Source of the DNA: Abyssisolibacter fermentans
Lineage (GTDB): Bacteria > Bacillota > Clostridia > Tissierellales > MCWD3
DNA length: 64,000 bases
Direction of reading: 5' to 3'
Assembly (NCBI RefSeq): GCF_001559865.1
Contig: NZ_LOHE01000049.1
Coordinates: 1 to 64,000, forward strand
Shown: positions 1 through 8,928 of the stretch, piece after piece
Layout: the number at the start of each line of letters is the position of its first letter
Position numbering within the stretch: the stretch's first letter is position 1
Translations under genes and position numbers: made by a program
The notes under the pieces: model-generated
Databases searched by the model: none
Seen by the model: the letters and a program-made list of their open reading frames with translations, nothing else
What the model was told of the DNA's origin: nothing

Positions 1-264
1 AGGTGCTGCTGATAAATATCATATTAAATACGCTCTTGTTTATCAATGGGTACAAAAATACAAGAAGGATAGTGTTAAAGGGCTAGAGCATAAAAAACGT
101 GGACCAAAAACCAAATCTATAGTTGATGAAAACTCTTTAAGTGAAATAGAGAAACTTAAGTTAGAATTAGAGAAAGAAAGAAAACTTCGAGAGCATGCGG
201 AATTAACAGTTGAAATCCTTAAAAAAAAGAAGAATTGGAAAAGAAACTTCGCTCACGAAAGTAA
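1..264 (+). pseudogene. IS3 OrfA, partial, with a one-base indel in an A8 run
   Basis: The frame beginning at base 2 encodes an HTH tail (YALVYQWVQKYKK) and a Leu/Glu-rich coiled coil, as in IS3 OrfA. At the A8 run (221-228) this frame continues into a lysine-rich, unlike tail and stops at 290-292. One frame over, the sequence reads KKEELEKKLRSRK and stops at 262-264, which is a typical OrfA C-terminus. One A appears to be missing, since nine would restore the frame. OrfB is then in the expected -1 frame relative to the restored OrfA. Either this copy is inactive or slippage in the A run rescues it. Confidence 0.6.
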
Positions 265-1139
265 GACAAGAAGCGGAATATCTTACTGTTGATTTTTATC
301 AAGAAAAAGAATATTCGATAGAAATGCTTTGCAAAGTTTTAAAGATTTCAAGAAGTTCATACTACAAATATAAAAATCGAACTCAACCTGAAAAGGAAAA
401 GCAAGATGAAGTCCTATGTGCTTTAATACTTGAATATCATGCAATGTATGATGGTATACTTGGTTACCGTAGAATGACCATGTTTATAAATCGCTTAAAC
501 CAAACTTCTTATTCAGAAGGATACATTCATAGGCTCATGAATTATCTCGGAATAACAGCAAGAATTAGACGAAAAAAAGTTAATCGTAAAAGAGTAAAAC
601 CTGATTATGTGAAGGAAAATATCTTAGCGAGAGATTTTAGTTCTGATATGCCTAATCAAAAATGGCTTACCGATGTAACAGAATTTAAAATACCAAATGA
701 CACAAGAAAACTGTATCTAAGTCCAATATTAGATTTATTCGATAACAGTATAATAGAGTATGAATTATCATACAGAAATACTAATCAGCTTGTATTTAAA
801 ATGTTTGATAGAGCTGTAAAAAATAACCCCGATGCAAAGCCAATATTCCATAGTGACAGAGGTTTTTCGTACACTAATAGTGTCTTTAAAAGCAAAATTG
901 ATTTTGCAGAAATGACACAAAATATGTCAATAATTGGTAAATGTATAGATAATGGTCCAATGGAAGGTTTTTTTGGAATACTAAAATCTGAAATGTTCTA
1001 TGGCAAGCAATTTGAATCTATGGATAAACTAATTCAAGATATTCATAAGTATATAAAATTCTATAACGAGGAAAGATTTCAAAAGCGATTAGGGTGTTTA
1101 TCTCCAATTGAATATCGGACTCAAGCACAGTGTACATAA
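210..1139 (+). CDS. IS3-family transposase OrfB (DDE integrase)
   Basis: This is the catalytic half of an IS3 transposase, normally made as an OrfAB fusion by programmed -1 frameshifting. The protein has an HTH_21-like N-terminus (EYSIEMLCKVLKISRSSYYKY), then an rve integrase core. The catalytic triad is visible as the Asp of WLTDVTEF (about residue 153), the Asp of FHSDRGF (about 215) and the Glu of GPMEGFFGILKSE (about 250). The C-terminal YNEERFQKRLGCLSPIEY is the usual IS3 ending. The open frame begins at a TTG within the orfA overlap, so independent translation is doubtful. Length and catalytic residues are normal, but the broken orfA may leave the element unable to move. Confidence 0.9.
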   Translation: MKSLKKRRIGKETSLTKVRQEAEYLTVDFYQEKEYSIEMLCKVLKISRSSYYKYKNRTQPEKEKQDEVLCALILEYHAMYDGILGYRRMTMFINRLNQTSYSEGYIHRLMNYLGITARIRRKKVNRKRVKPDYVKENILARDFSSDMPNQKWLTDVTEFKIPNDTRKLYLSPILDLFDNSIIEYELSYRNTNQLVFKMFDRAVKNNPDAKPIFHSDRGFSYTNSVFKSKIDFAEMTQNMSIIGKCIDNGPMEGFFGILKSEMFYGKQFESMDKLIQDIHKYIKFYNEERFQKRLGCLSPIEYRTQAQCT

Positions 1140-1202
1140 ATAAAAACGGTGCTTCATACAGAAACACCGAAAAATATTAATATTCATTTTTATTAAATTA
1201 AT

Positions 1203-1227
1203 TGTCTACTTGACATAGGTCAGTTCA
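1203..1227 (+). repeat. Right terminal inverted repeat of the IS3 element
   Basis: The segment runs TGTCTACTTGACATAGGTCA and then GTTCA. It follows the orfB stop by about 65 bases and ends in CA. Its complement begins TGAACTGACC, a form typical of IS150-like ends. The partner repeat is outside the window, so this is assigned by position and terminal dinucleotide. Confidence 0.6.
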
Positions 1228-1377
1228 TTTAAAGGAGGCTACTTTTTTATCTTTGATTTGATATTCAAGATGAAATAAATGCAATAAATAAATTAGTTAA
1301 AGCAAAGTTTATTTTTTTCACCTACAATCTGGACTAAATAACAAAATATATTTAAATCGGTCAGTTAATAATTTCAA

Positions 1378-1977
1378 TTATTTTGTTACTAACCATATTA
1401 ATAAAATCAAAAACCAGCTAGATGTCTCAAAGTTAATCATTATAGTATTAATAGGAATTATTTTAAATATATTTGTTTCTTTAATTAAACTTGTATCTAA
1501 CAGCTTAAACAAATACATGATAGTAAACAAGCTATAAATAATACCTAAAATTGATAGCAATATCTGTCCGTCCAGACAAAAAGCTATTGTTAAAAATATA
1601 CTCCATACACCTTTAAGGAAACCTGCAAGCAACTCAGCTTGGCTTCCTAATAAACCATTTAACATCCAATCATCATTCTTTCTCCACAATTCTTTATTTT
1701 CATTTGACGTTCTAGACGTTCTAGCAGAATACGATAGATGACTAGCTTGTAATACCATTGTTATAACATAAATAATTAAAGAAACTGTTCCAAACAGTGC
1801 TCCTATAAACAAAAAGCTGTATGTTTTCAATTCTAAGTAAATCACAAAAGGTATCGGCATCCAACATATAAACATAAAACTCATTAGTAAATGAAGAAAA
1901 CCACTTTCATTATTTTTCAGTAATTTCTTAAAAGAAGTAACTATAATAATAAATATTATAATCCCTAAAATCCCCAT
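1378..1977 (-). CDS. Hypothetical integral membrane protein
   Basis: I do not recognise this family. The 199-residue protein has about five or six hydrophobic segments: an N-terminal helix (GILGIIIFIIIVTSF), two more before residue 75, a polar loop (SARTSRTSNENKELWRKNDDW, about 84-104), and two or three C-terminal helices. The ATG has no close ribosome site; the purine-rich GGAAGAAGGG lies about 25 bases upstream, so the start is uncertain. It is the last gene of the minus-strand SBP/RiPP region and sits between the collapsed transporter cassette and the IS element. A role in that system is possible but unsupported. Confidence 0.5.
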   Translation of the reverse strand: MGILGIIIFIIIVTSFKKLLKNNESGFLHLLMSFMFICWMPIPFVIYLELKTYSFLFIGALFGTVSLIIYVITMVLQASHLSYSARTSRTSNENKELWRKNDDWMLNGLLGSQAELLAGFLKGVWSIFLTIAFCLDGQILLSILGIIYSLFTIMYLFKLLDTSLIKETNIFKIIPINTIMINFETSSWFLILLIWLVTK

Positions 1978-2069
1978 AAAAAAAGTTGCAGTAATCGTGA
2001 AAATCCCTTCTTCCTATTAATATTTAAATACATAGGCACTATAGTATTTATACTTTTTCTCGTAACCTA

Positions 2070-2189
2070 TTATAAATCAAATTTCTCTATATTTAAACAG
2101 ATGTCTTTAATAATTACACTGTCATCAGCAAATTTCACATGAATCATACAACTAATAAAAATAAATATTTTCCTGTATGCTATTTCCAC
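2070..2189 (-). pseudogene. Truncated start of a MacB-like gene
   Basis: A GTG-started frame of 39 codons overlaps the end of the adaptor gene by ten bases. This is the same overlap seen between the intact adaptor (stop at 6809) and MacB-like gene (start at 6818). Its first residues (VEIAYRKIFIFI) match the start of that gene (MEIKKRVIFIII). The sequence then diverges to IHVKFADDSVIIKDICLNIE, which loosely resembles the N-terminus of an ABC ATPase, and stops. I read it as a deletion junction; the ATPase resemblance is tentative. Confidence 0.5.
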
Positions 2190-3478
2190 ATTTTTACCTT
2201 CATTCCACTTCTTATCTTATAAGATATATTTGTAATCACCTTTGGATTAGTAAATCTACTTAAATCATTTTCATCAAGGCTAATACTATTATCTCCTATT
2301 TCAGCCATAGTAACCTGAACTCTACTTACAACATATTCTGTACCTAAAACACCTTCTTCTGCTAATACCACATAAACATATCCTGGTGCTCCAAGTTCAT
2401 ATTTGTCAAATGGCACAACAGCAACTTTGGGCACAGTCCACAACCTGGTATAATTTTTTTCAACTATTCCTTTGATTTTTTTATTAATTACTGGATATCC
2501 ATCCACTGATTCGCTGAAATCGCCTTCTACTTCAACTATATTTTCATTAGCGATTTTATTGACATTTGTTATCTTAACCCTATTATAAACATTCTTCTTC
2601 TCAGTTTCGACATTTAGCGTACTAACCCTATTAACGAAATAATAATATTCCTCTGGCACCTGTGCAACAAATTTAACTGAATCATAACCCTTAACTACCC
2701 CTACTTCTATAAGTATGACATCTTTATATAACATAATATCAGTTTTGTTTATAGTTAAAACAATACCATCTGCTTCTGAGTAATATATTCCATCATCAGC
2801 TACCTGTGAATAAAAACTATTTATATTCTCAATATCATTTATTTCTTTCTTCAATTTTTCAATATTATTCAACGTATCCTTTATGTCTATAGATTTTTCC
2901 TCTCTTTTTTCATCCAACAGCAACTTCTCTATCTCAAAATTCGCTTCGGCTTCCTTAAGACTTTGTTTATTATCTTCAAGCTTTGATGCTGTAACTGCTC
3001 CAGCATTATAAAGTTCTTCAAGTTTTTTTATCTTTTCTTTCATGTTTTTTATGTTTGTTTCTAATAATGAAATATTTTTTTCATCTATTTCATATGATGT
3101 GTCTTGCAGTTTGTTTAGTTTCGATTTTTCTTTTTCAATATCTAATTTTAATTCATCTATATTTTTATTAGCCGATTTCACTCCATAGTTTTTATTTATC
3201 TTAAATAATGGATCACCTTTTTTCACCTCATCTCCTGCTTTAACATAATATTCTTCTACTATAACATTCCCAGCTAATCTTACCTTTACAATTTCTTTTG
3301 GAACTACTTTCCCTTCTATATTTAAGGTTTTGGGGAAAGTAGATTTTAAAGGAATTGCTGTACATACTTTGGGTAAAAAAAGATCTGTTACTGATTTAGA
3401 AAAGACACCTAATATAAATACAAGGGCAAAAAAAACTATTACCGTTTTCTTAGTTATGTTAAATATTTTGCTCTCCAT
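2180..3478 (-). CDS. HlyD/RND-type membrane fusion (adaptor) protein, copy 1
   Basis: This is a periplasmic-adaptor-like protein of an export complex: one N-terminal membrane anchor (about 10-30), a biotinyl-lipoyl-like half motif (VKAGDEVKKGDPLFKI, about 75-95), a long Lys/Glu coiled coil (about 100-215), the second lipoyl half (ADGIVLTINKTDIM), then a beta-barrel region. It is a close paralogue of the adaptor at 6809-8101. Its start overlaps the last base of a permease remnant (TAATG), as in the intact copy, so it is the surviving gene of a collapsed duplicate operon. It is full length and probably still expressed from the promoter-like box at 3700-3760. Confidence 0.8.
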   Translation of the reverse strand: MESKIFNITKKTVIVFFALVFILGVFSKSVTDLFLPKVCTAIPLKSTFPKTLNIEGKVVPKEIVKVRLAGNVIVEEYYVKAGDEVKKGDPLFKINKNYGVKSANKNIDELKLDIEKEKSKLNKLQDTSYEIDEKNISLLETNIKNMKEKIKKLEELYNAGAVTASKLEDNKQSLKEAEANFEIEKLLLDEKREEKSIDIKDTLNNIEKLKKEINDIENINSFYSQVADDGIYYSEADGIVLTINKTDIMLYKDVILIEVGVVKGYDSVKFVAQVPEEYYYFVNRVSTLNVETEKKNVYNRVKITNVNKIANENIVEVEGDFSESVDGYPVINKKIKGIVEKNYTRLWTVPKVAVVPFDKYELGAPGYVYVVLAEEGVLGTEYVVSRVQVTMAEIGDNSISLDENDLSRFTNPKVITNISYKIRSGMKVKMWK

Positions 3479-3697
3479 TATTTTAATCCCCCCATAACAA
3501 AACTTTCACTTAAATATTTCTTTAACTTTATGAATAGTATTAAAACAGGAATTATATATAAAACTCCTCCCCATTAAATAAGCAGGTGTTCTTTAAAACT
3601 AGTAATAAAGACATCACTATTAAACACATCCTTATAGCTTTTAAAAGCTACAAAGGCACTATTAAAAGATATAGTCTTATTAATACTTTTTTCCCTT
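3478..3697 (-). pseudogene. Fused remnants of two sugar-type ABC permease genes
   Basis: Read on the minus strand, 3697-3573 encodes a stretch matching the permease at 8918-9742 (VAFKSYKDVFNSDVF against VAFKNYNDVFNSDVF) and loses frame near KNTCLF. It runs directly into 31 codons matching the C-terminus of the permease at 8101-8928 (VLYIIPVLILFIK...YLSESFVMGGLK), ending at the adaptor start. A deletion has therefore removed most of both permeases while leaving the outer ends in their original order. Confidence 0.85.
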
Positions 3698-3762
3698 TTT
3701 AACACTTGCTATATATACCTCAATAATGATAAATTGATTGAGTAACGATAAATACCTCTGTT
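3698..3762 (-). promoter_or_regulatory. Conserved upstream box (collapsed transporter copy)
   Basis: On the minus strand the sequence reads TTACTCAATCAATTTATCAT and then TATTGAGGTATATATAGC. It shares the CAATCAAT core and the following TATATA stretch with boxes at 9940-9985, 13225-13270 and 14886-14932. The position, just before the permease remnant and adaptor, mirrors the box before the intact permease operon. It is probably a promoter and regulator site; the binding protein is unknown. Confidence 0.45.
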
Positions 3763-3869
3763 TTTACTTATTATTGTATTTTAAAAAATATCAGTGAAGT
3801 TAATAAGAAACTTATAAAATAATTCTATAATCCATTGTTTAATATTCTTCAATATCTAATTTAATTCTT

Positions 3870-5273
3870 CTATTCATTAAGGTACATATTATATTTATAT
3901 TTTATTTTCTGTAATTCTCTACTTAACTCTTTATCTGTATAAATTTCATCTGCAAATATAAATTTCGCAAGATCTATATACATCATATCCTTTATTTCAG
4001 TGATTCTCTTACTCTTCATGCAACGCTTGTAATTACCAGTTTTTACTTGTTGCAAAATATATTTTCTTAGAGCTGTAGCTTTTTCATTAACATCTTTTCT
4101 TACATAATGTTTAATACCCTCTTTCTTTTCTTTTGCAACTTTTTCGTTTATTTCTATTTCTATTTCATCAATTTCACTCTCTATTTCCTTATTGACAGGG
4201 TATAAATTATCTTTTCTTGATATAAACATTTCTAACTGAATCTTATCACTAAGCAAACCATTTAAAAACTCCATACCTAACTCTGTGTTTTTCCCGTTTT
4301 TATTCACTACAAATCCAAATGTGCGAAGTAGTTCACTATCCCCATATAACGTATTAGGTAAAATAATATCATTTCTCACATTAATAAATTTAGATATGGG
4401 TAAAGACTTCAAAGCATTAATTCGAAAATCATTATTTCTAAGATTTTCATATTTATATCTCATATGTAATTTTAATGCTTCATTACTTTCATATGAACCA
4501 TTTACAAAAATCATATTATAAAAATTTTTATAAGTATATTCTTTATCTAAAATGTATTTACCTGAAAATATATCTTCTCTTACATCATTTATATATTGAA
4601 TAACTCTTGAATTATTTAGACTAACCTGTTTAAGTGATTCATTTATAATTCCTAAATCATCAACCATAAATTCAAAATAATTAGAATATTCATGCTGGTT
4701 GAAATATTCTGGTTCAAATTTTAACCATTTTTCTCTTATTTTTAAGTACTCTTCTTTAGTCCAGTCAAATTTAGGATCTTCTATCCCCATTTTGTCAAAT
4801 GCGCTTCTATTAAGTTGTATTGGCCAATGAATCATACCCACTGGAACAAAGTAAAATTCACCATCATCTAATAAACTATTATATACATTTTCAAGATTTG
4901 GAATCTTCCCTTCAGTATTCAATGCAACTCCCTGGTCAATATACTTTCTGTATGTATTACAATCTGAAATATATATTAAAGTTGGTCCTTCTTCTAAATA
5001 TAATTTTTCATTCATTTTCCTTTCATAATCAATTTCATTTTTTCCATTAATTACTTCAAAATTTACCTTTATTCCTGTTTCAATTTCAAATCTTTCTGTG
5101 TACCCATATATAGTACAATATCTACGTAGTAAGCCAGAAAGATCATAATCTTTAATTAAAATTGTTATCTCTTTCTGTTCATTATTTGTTGCAATATCAT
5201 TATAATCATTTGAGCAAGCGATAGTTAACAACACTAATATAATGCATAAAATTAAAACCGTAATTTTTTTCAT
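3870..5273 (-). CDS. Lipoprotein solute-binding protein, array copy 11 (long-linker type)
   Basis: This is an extracellular binding protein of the ABC family 1 fold, anchored by lipid. The signal peptide ends in a lipobox (LLTIAC, Cys about 20). Array-wide motifs follow: EITILIKD, a GPTLIYIS segment, PVGMIHW, a WTKEEYLKI helix, and the C-terminal FIFADE...LNE. It belongs to the subgroup with a long charged linker (about 365-395, EKKEGIKHYVRKDVNEKA). The ATG at 5273 is preferred over the GTG two codons upstream because that GTG is part of the AGAGGTG ribosome site. It is separated from the other ten copies by the permease operon and is preceded by an acyl-carrier-gene relic. Ligand unknown. 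Confidence 0.85.
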   Translation of the reverse strand: MKKITVLILCIILVLLTIACSNDYNDIATNNEQKEITILIKDYDLSGLLRRYCTIYGYTERFEIETGIKVNFEVINGKNEIDYERKMNEKLYLEEGPTLIYISDCNTYRKYIDQGVALNTEGKIPNLENVYNSLLDDGEFYFVPVGMIHWPIQLNRSAFDKMGIEDPKFDWTKEEYLKIREKWLKFEPEYFNQHEYSNYFEFMVDDLGIINESLKQVSLNNSRVIQYINDVREDIFSGKYILDKEYTYKNFYNMIFVNGSYESNEALKLHMRYKYENLRNNDFRINALKSLPISKFINVRNDIILPNTLYGDSELLRTFGFVVNKNGKNTELGMEFLNGLLSDKIQLEMFISRKDNLYPVNKEIESEIDEIEIEINEKVAKEKKEGIKHYVRKDVNEKATALRKYILQQVKTGNYKRCMKSKRITEIKDMMYIDLAKFIFADEIYTDKELSRELQKIKYKYNMYLNE

Positions 5274-5321
5274 TACCACACCTCTTTATTCTTCAAGAAA
5301 CATTTTATTAATTGTCCTAAA

Positions 5322-5440
5322 AATTAATCTAAATCATTAAAATTCTCTAGTTTAATTTTTTACTGTTAGAATAACATCTCAAATAGCTTCTTTAAGGGCA
5401 CATATAAACTCCGTTAAGTCTAAAATAATATACAAACCAC
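5322..5440 (-). pseudogene. Relic of the acyl-carrier-like gene
   Basis: The minus-strand sequence is similar to the 3' two thirds of the intact gene at 26981-27211 (the AATCTAAAT..TTAAAATTCTCTRGT block and what follows) but has frame-breaking changes. Its place directly upstream of an SBP gene repeats the order of the intact module. Confidence 0.6.
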
Positions 5441-5504
5441 AAAAAGAGTACCAGTTAATGCAGCTTCCAAAAATTTTGTTTAAACTGATAATAAAGTACT
5501 CCTT

Positions 5505-5700
5505 CATATCAATAATTGAGATAAAGAAATTACAGGAAAATTGTATGAAGGAGTATATTCGAACAAGATTTTAATCTACAAATGATGCGTTATTGACTAT
5601 AAAAAATATGATTAAAGATACGTTACAAGAAACCCACGCAGAAAAAGATAAATAGTTAAGTTATGAAAATAAAATCCGACTAAAAAAGAAACTTGTCACT
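5505..5700 (+). pseudogene. Short remnant of an IS256-type transposase
   Basis: The plus strand carries MKEYIRTRF, then a frame reading ALLTIKNMIKDTLQETHAEK. This resembles the N-terminal part of IS256-family transposases (a KDTLQE-type helix before the GYxK motif). Stops interrupt it and nothing of the DDE core remains. The family call comes from memory of the motif and rests on a short stretch. Confidence 0.4.
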
Positions 5701-5774
5701 TGCCCCTTTCTTTTAAGCATTTAGTTCTAAACCTACTCTATATGCTTTATTAAATATTCTTGAATAACCCTTAA

Positions 5775-6818
5775 TTACCCTTTAGTTTTTTCACTTTTAA
5801 CCTTCATAGCCACAGCTGATATTATAAGAACTAAAATAAAAAGAAAATTCATGAAAATTATATCTATTGCTATATTACTAAATCCATCTTTAAGATGTAA
5901 GCAAAATTCACTATATTTTAATTTAAATACATCTATATAACTCATCAAAGAAAATAAGTTACTTGGCACAGCTGATGAAGGAATCCATAGGTATGACATA
6001 AGCTTAAATATACTAAATATTAACATAATTATAGCTATAGCTATAGTAATAATAATTACTAAACATACTTTTTTCTCTAATAGATATTCATACCATTCAA
6101 GAACTCTACTTACTTCTTTATATTTGTGCCACAAATCTAAAACTTTATTTATTAGTATTTTTATAAGTTTAACTAAATACTTAATCAAAATAATGACAGC
6201 TAATATTATTATTAGATTCAAATATCCATAGATTTTTTCTTTATATATAACTTTATCAATAACATTTATACCCATTGAACTAAGTTGATTTTCAACCCTT
6301 TCTATGGTAACATAAAATCTTCTTTTTGGAGAAATTATAAAATTCACACTTTTTTTGATCCAATTTTGTGATATTAGTTCTTCACTAAAAGGAATATATA
6401 TAGCATCACTATTTTTTTCTATTCCCATTATTTTATATTTCTTACCCAAAATACTAAACTCTCTTCCAATCGGAGCTTCTGTATCAAAATATCGATCAGC
6501 TATCTTATCCCCAATAACTATTTCAGTTTTTTCAACATCAAAAATATATTCTCCATGTATAATATTGATATCTCTAATCTGATTATCAAGCCCTGTAGTC
6601 ATTATGAGCGTATGTCCTTTGTAAGGCATTTCATAATTTATTGAATAACCATCTAATTTATGCTTTTCTTTTAAGTTTTGAAAATCATCTCTCGATAAAT
6701 TTCCACTAAAACACATTTCTACTACCATAGGGTTATATTTGTACTTTAAATATAAATGTCCACTTAACAAAAATGAAATAATTATAATAATAAATATTAC
6801 TCTCTTTTTTATTTCCAT
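5775..6818 (-). CDS. MacB-like membrane protein (periplasmic-core type), no ATPase
   Basis: The 347-residue protein has an N-terminal membrane helix (about 6-24), an extracellular domain resembling the MacB periplasmic core (VIGDKIADRYF, IGREFSILGKKYKIMGI, IYIPFSE, about 100-150), then three or four C-terminal helices (about 195-225, 252-275, 315-340). This gives the layout of one FtsX/MacB permease half with altered spacing. Its start overlaps the adaptor stop by ten bases, the last link in the permease-permease-adaptor-MacB chain. MacB-type permeases normally need an ATPase, but none is encoded beside it. Role inferred: export or mechanical coupling with the adjacent adaptor. Confidence 0.6.
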   Translation of the reverse strand: MEIKKRVIFIIIIISFLLSGHLYLKYKYNPMVVEMCFSGNLSRDDFQNLKEKHKLDGYSINYEMPYKGHTLIMTTGLDNQIRDINIIHGEYIFDVEKTEIVIGDKIADRYFDTEAPIGREFSILGKKYKIMGIEKNSDAIYIPFSEELISQNWIKKSVNFIISPKRRFYVTIERVENQLSSMGINVIDKVIYKEKIYGYLNLIIILAVIILIKYLVKLIKILINKVLDLWHKYKEVSRVLEWYEYLLEKKVCLVIIITIAIAIIMLIFSIFKLMSYLWIPSSAVPSNLFSLMSYIDVFKLKYSEFCLHLKDGFSNIAIDIIFMNFLFILVLIISAVAMKVKSEKTKG

Positions 6819-8101
6819 ATCTGTACCTTCACTCCATCTCTTATTTTATAAGACAGATTTGTTATAACCCTTGGATTTTCGAACATTGATAATCCTTCTA
6901 CACTAACACTATTATCTCCTATTCCTGTCATAGTAATCTCAGCTCTTTTTACAATATATTCTGAACCTAAAATACCTTTTTCTTCTACTATTACATATAC
7001 ATATCCTGCTGCTCCAAGTTCATACTCATCATATGGTATAACTGCAACTTTTGGCACAGTACCATCTCTAGTATAGTTTTTTTCAACTATTCCTTTAATT
7101 TTTTCATTAATTACTGGAAGTTTATCTGTAACATCATAAAAGTCTCCTTCTACTTCAACCATATTTTGATTAACTACTTTACTTACATTTGTTATTTTAA
7201 CCTTATTTTGCACATATTTTTTTTCGGATTCGACATTGATTGTACTAACCCTATTAACAAAATAATAATATTTCTCTGGAACCTGTGCAACAAATTTTAC
7301 TGAATCATAACCCTTTACTAACCCTAGTTCAATAAGCACAGTATCATGAGATAACATAACATCAGTTCTATTTAAAGTTAAAACTATTCCATCTGCTTCT
7401 GAGTAATATACTGCATCATCCGCTACCTGTGAATATAAACTATTCATAACTTCAATGTCATTTATCTCTTTGTTCAATTTTTGAATATTATTTAATGTAT
7501 CCTTTATATTTAGGGAATTTTCCTGTCTTTTTTCGTCTAATAGCAACTTCTCTATCTGGAAATTCACTTCAGCTTCCTCAAAACTTTGTTTCTTATCATC
7601 AAGCTTTGATTCTGTGATCGCTCCAGCATTATATAGTTCTTCAAGTTTTTGTATCTCTTCTTTCATGTTTTTTATGTTTTCTTCTAACAATAATATGTTT
7701 TTTTCATCTATTTCATATGATGTGTCTTGTAGTTTATTTAGTTTCAATTTTTCCTTTTCAACATCTAATTTTAACTCGTCTATGTTTTTAATAGACGATT
7801 TCACGCCATAGTTTTTATTTATCTTAAATAACGGATCACCTTTTTTTACCTTATCTCCTACCTTAACATAATATTCCTCTACTATAACATTCCTAGCTAA
7901 TCTTACCTTTACAGTTTCTTTAGGAACTACTTTCCCTTCTATGCTTAAAGTTTTTGCAAATGTAGTTTTTATTGGTAGTGCTACACATACTTTAGGTAAT
8001 AAAAAATTCGCTGCTGATTTTGAAAAGAAACCTAATATAAACACAAGTGTAAAAAATCCTATTACTGTTTTCTTAGTTATCTTAAATGTTTTGCTATCCA
8101 T
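6809..8101 (-). CDS. HlyD/RND-type membrane fusion (adaptor) protein, copy 2
   Basis: This is a close paralogue of the protein at 2180-3478, with the same order: N-terminal anchor (about 9-30), lipoyl half motif (VKVGDKVKKGDPLFKI), charged coiled coil (about 100-215), second lipoyl half (ADGIVLTLNRTDVM), and a beta domain with VEGDFYDVTDKLPVINEKI. The start codon shares a base with the preceding permease stop (TAATG), which implies translational coupling, and the MacB-like gene follows by overlap. Adaptors of this form usually link an inner-membrane pump to export. Finding one in an operon with importer-type sugar permeases is unusual. Confidence 0.85.
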   Translation of the reverse strand: MDSKTFKITKKTVIGFFTLVFILGFFSKSAANFLLPKVCVALPIKTTFAKTLSIEGKVVPKETVKVRLARNVIVEEYYVKVGDKVKKGDPLFKINKNYGVKSSIKNIDELKLDVEKEKLKLNKLQDTSYEIDEKNILLLEENIKNMKEEIQKLEELYNAGAITESKLDDKKQSFEEAEVNFQIEKLLLDEKRQENSLNIKDTLNNIQKLNKEINDIEVMNSLYSQVADDAVYYSEADGIVLTLNRTDVMLSHDTVLIELGLVKGYDSVKFVAQVPEKYYYFVNRVSTINVESEKKYVQNKVKITNVSKVVNQNMVEVEGDFYDVTDKLPVINEKIKGIVEKNYTRDGTVPKVAVIPYDEYELGAAGYVYVIVEEKGILGSEYIVKRAEITMTGIGDNSVSVEGLSMFENPRVITNLSYKIRDGVKVQIWK

Positions 8102-8928
8102 TATTTTAATCCTCCCATAACAAAACTTTCACTTAAATATTTCTCAGATTTTATAAATAATATGAAGGCAGGAATTATGTATAAAACTGATCCCCCATAA
8201 AATACATTATAATCATTGTAATATATGTTTTCTAAAAATACAGATAACGGTAGCTTAATAGGGCTGTCCAAGAAAATAACAGCTTGCTCTATAAGATTCC
8301 AATTATCTATAAAAGTAAGAATAACTAATGCAAAAATAGCTGGTTTCAACATAGGCAACACTACTCTATATAATATCTTAATATATCCTGCTCCATCTAT
8401 TCTTGCTGCTTCTATAACTTCATTCGGAATATTTCTAATGAATTGTCTTAATAAAAACACCCCAAATGATGTAAATATACCTGGTAATATTATTGCCATA
8501 TGAGTATCTAATATCTTTATATTGATTAATCTCTGCATCTTATCAAATATTAGATAATTGGGAACTAATGTTACTTGGAAAGGAAGTAATACTGCTATTA
8601 TATAAAATATAAATATGAAATTATTACCTGGGAAATCCATCTTAGCAAAAGCAAATGCAGCAAGTATTCCTATAATTATCTGACCTGCTATTATTATAAG
8701 AGTTAATTTGATCGAATTTAAAAAATATTTGAAATACTGAGCTTTAGATACAATTATAGAATAATATTGTTGTAGATTGAATTCTTCTGGTATGATATTC
8801 ACTTCATCAGATGCAATCTGTTGTGGTGTCATAAATGAATTTGTAAAAGTAAATACTATAGGATAAATAAATAAGAGTGATACTAATAGTAATAGTATTA
8901 ATAATAACCTCTTCATGTTAGTTTTCAC
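8101..8928 (-). CDS. Sugar-type (CUT1, MalG-like) ABC permease
   Basis: This is the inner-membrane subunit of a binding-protein-dependent ABC importer of the carbohydrate class. It has about six helices: an N-terminal anchor with FVFTNSF-like features, and the EAA loop EAARIDGAGYIKILYRVVLP (about 170-190) that docks the ATPase. It ends in the MalG-like FVMGGLK. It overlaps the upstream permease gene by eleven bases, so the two form the usual heterodimer. No ATPase gene is nearby; clostridia and bacilli often share one MsmX-type ATPase among sugar systems, and that may hold here. The likely partners are the SBP lipoproteins of the array. Confidence 0.88.
   Translation of the reverse strand: MKTNMKRLLLILLLLVSLLFIYPIVFTFTNSFMTPQQIASDEVNIIPEEFNLQQYYSIIVSKAQYFKYFLNSIKLTLIIIAGQIIIGILAAFAFAKMDFPGNNFIFIFYIIAVLLPFQVTLVPNYLIFDKMQRLINIKILDTHMAIILPGIFTSFGVFLLRQFIRNIPNEVIEAARIDGAGYIKILYRVVLPMLKPAIFALVILTFIDNWNLIEQAVIFLDSPIKLPLSVFLENIYYNDYNVFYGGSVLYIIPAFILFIKSEKYLSESFVMGGLK

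Larger units (their letters stand above)
1..1227 (+). mobile_element. IS3-family insertion sequence, 5' end outside the window
   Basis: Two overlapping reading frames (an HTH/coiled-coil OrfA and a DDE-integrase OrfB) followed by a terminal repeat identify an IS3-family element of the IS150 type. The left end and the start of orfA are cut off by the window edge. The right end is placed at about 1227, where the sequence ends in CA as IS3 ends do. A short hairpin (CGGTG...CACCG, about 1147-1169) follows orfB. The element lies next to the SBP/RiPP region and could have contributed to its rearrangement. Confidence 0.85.
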
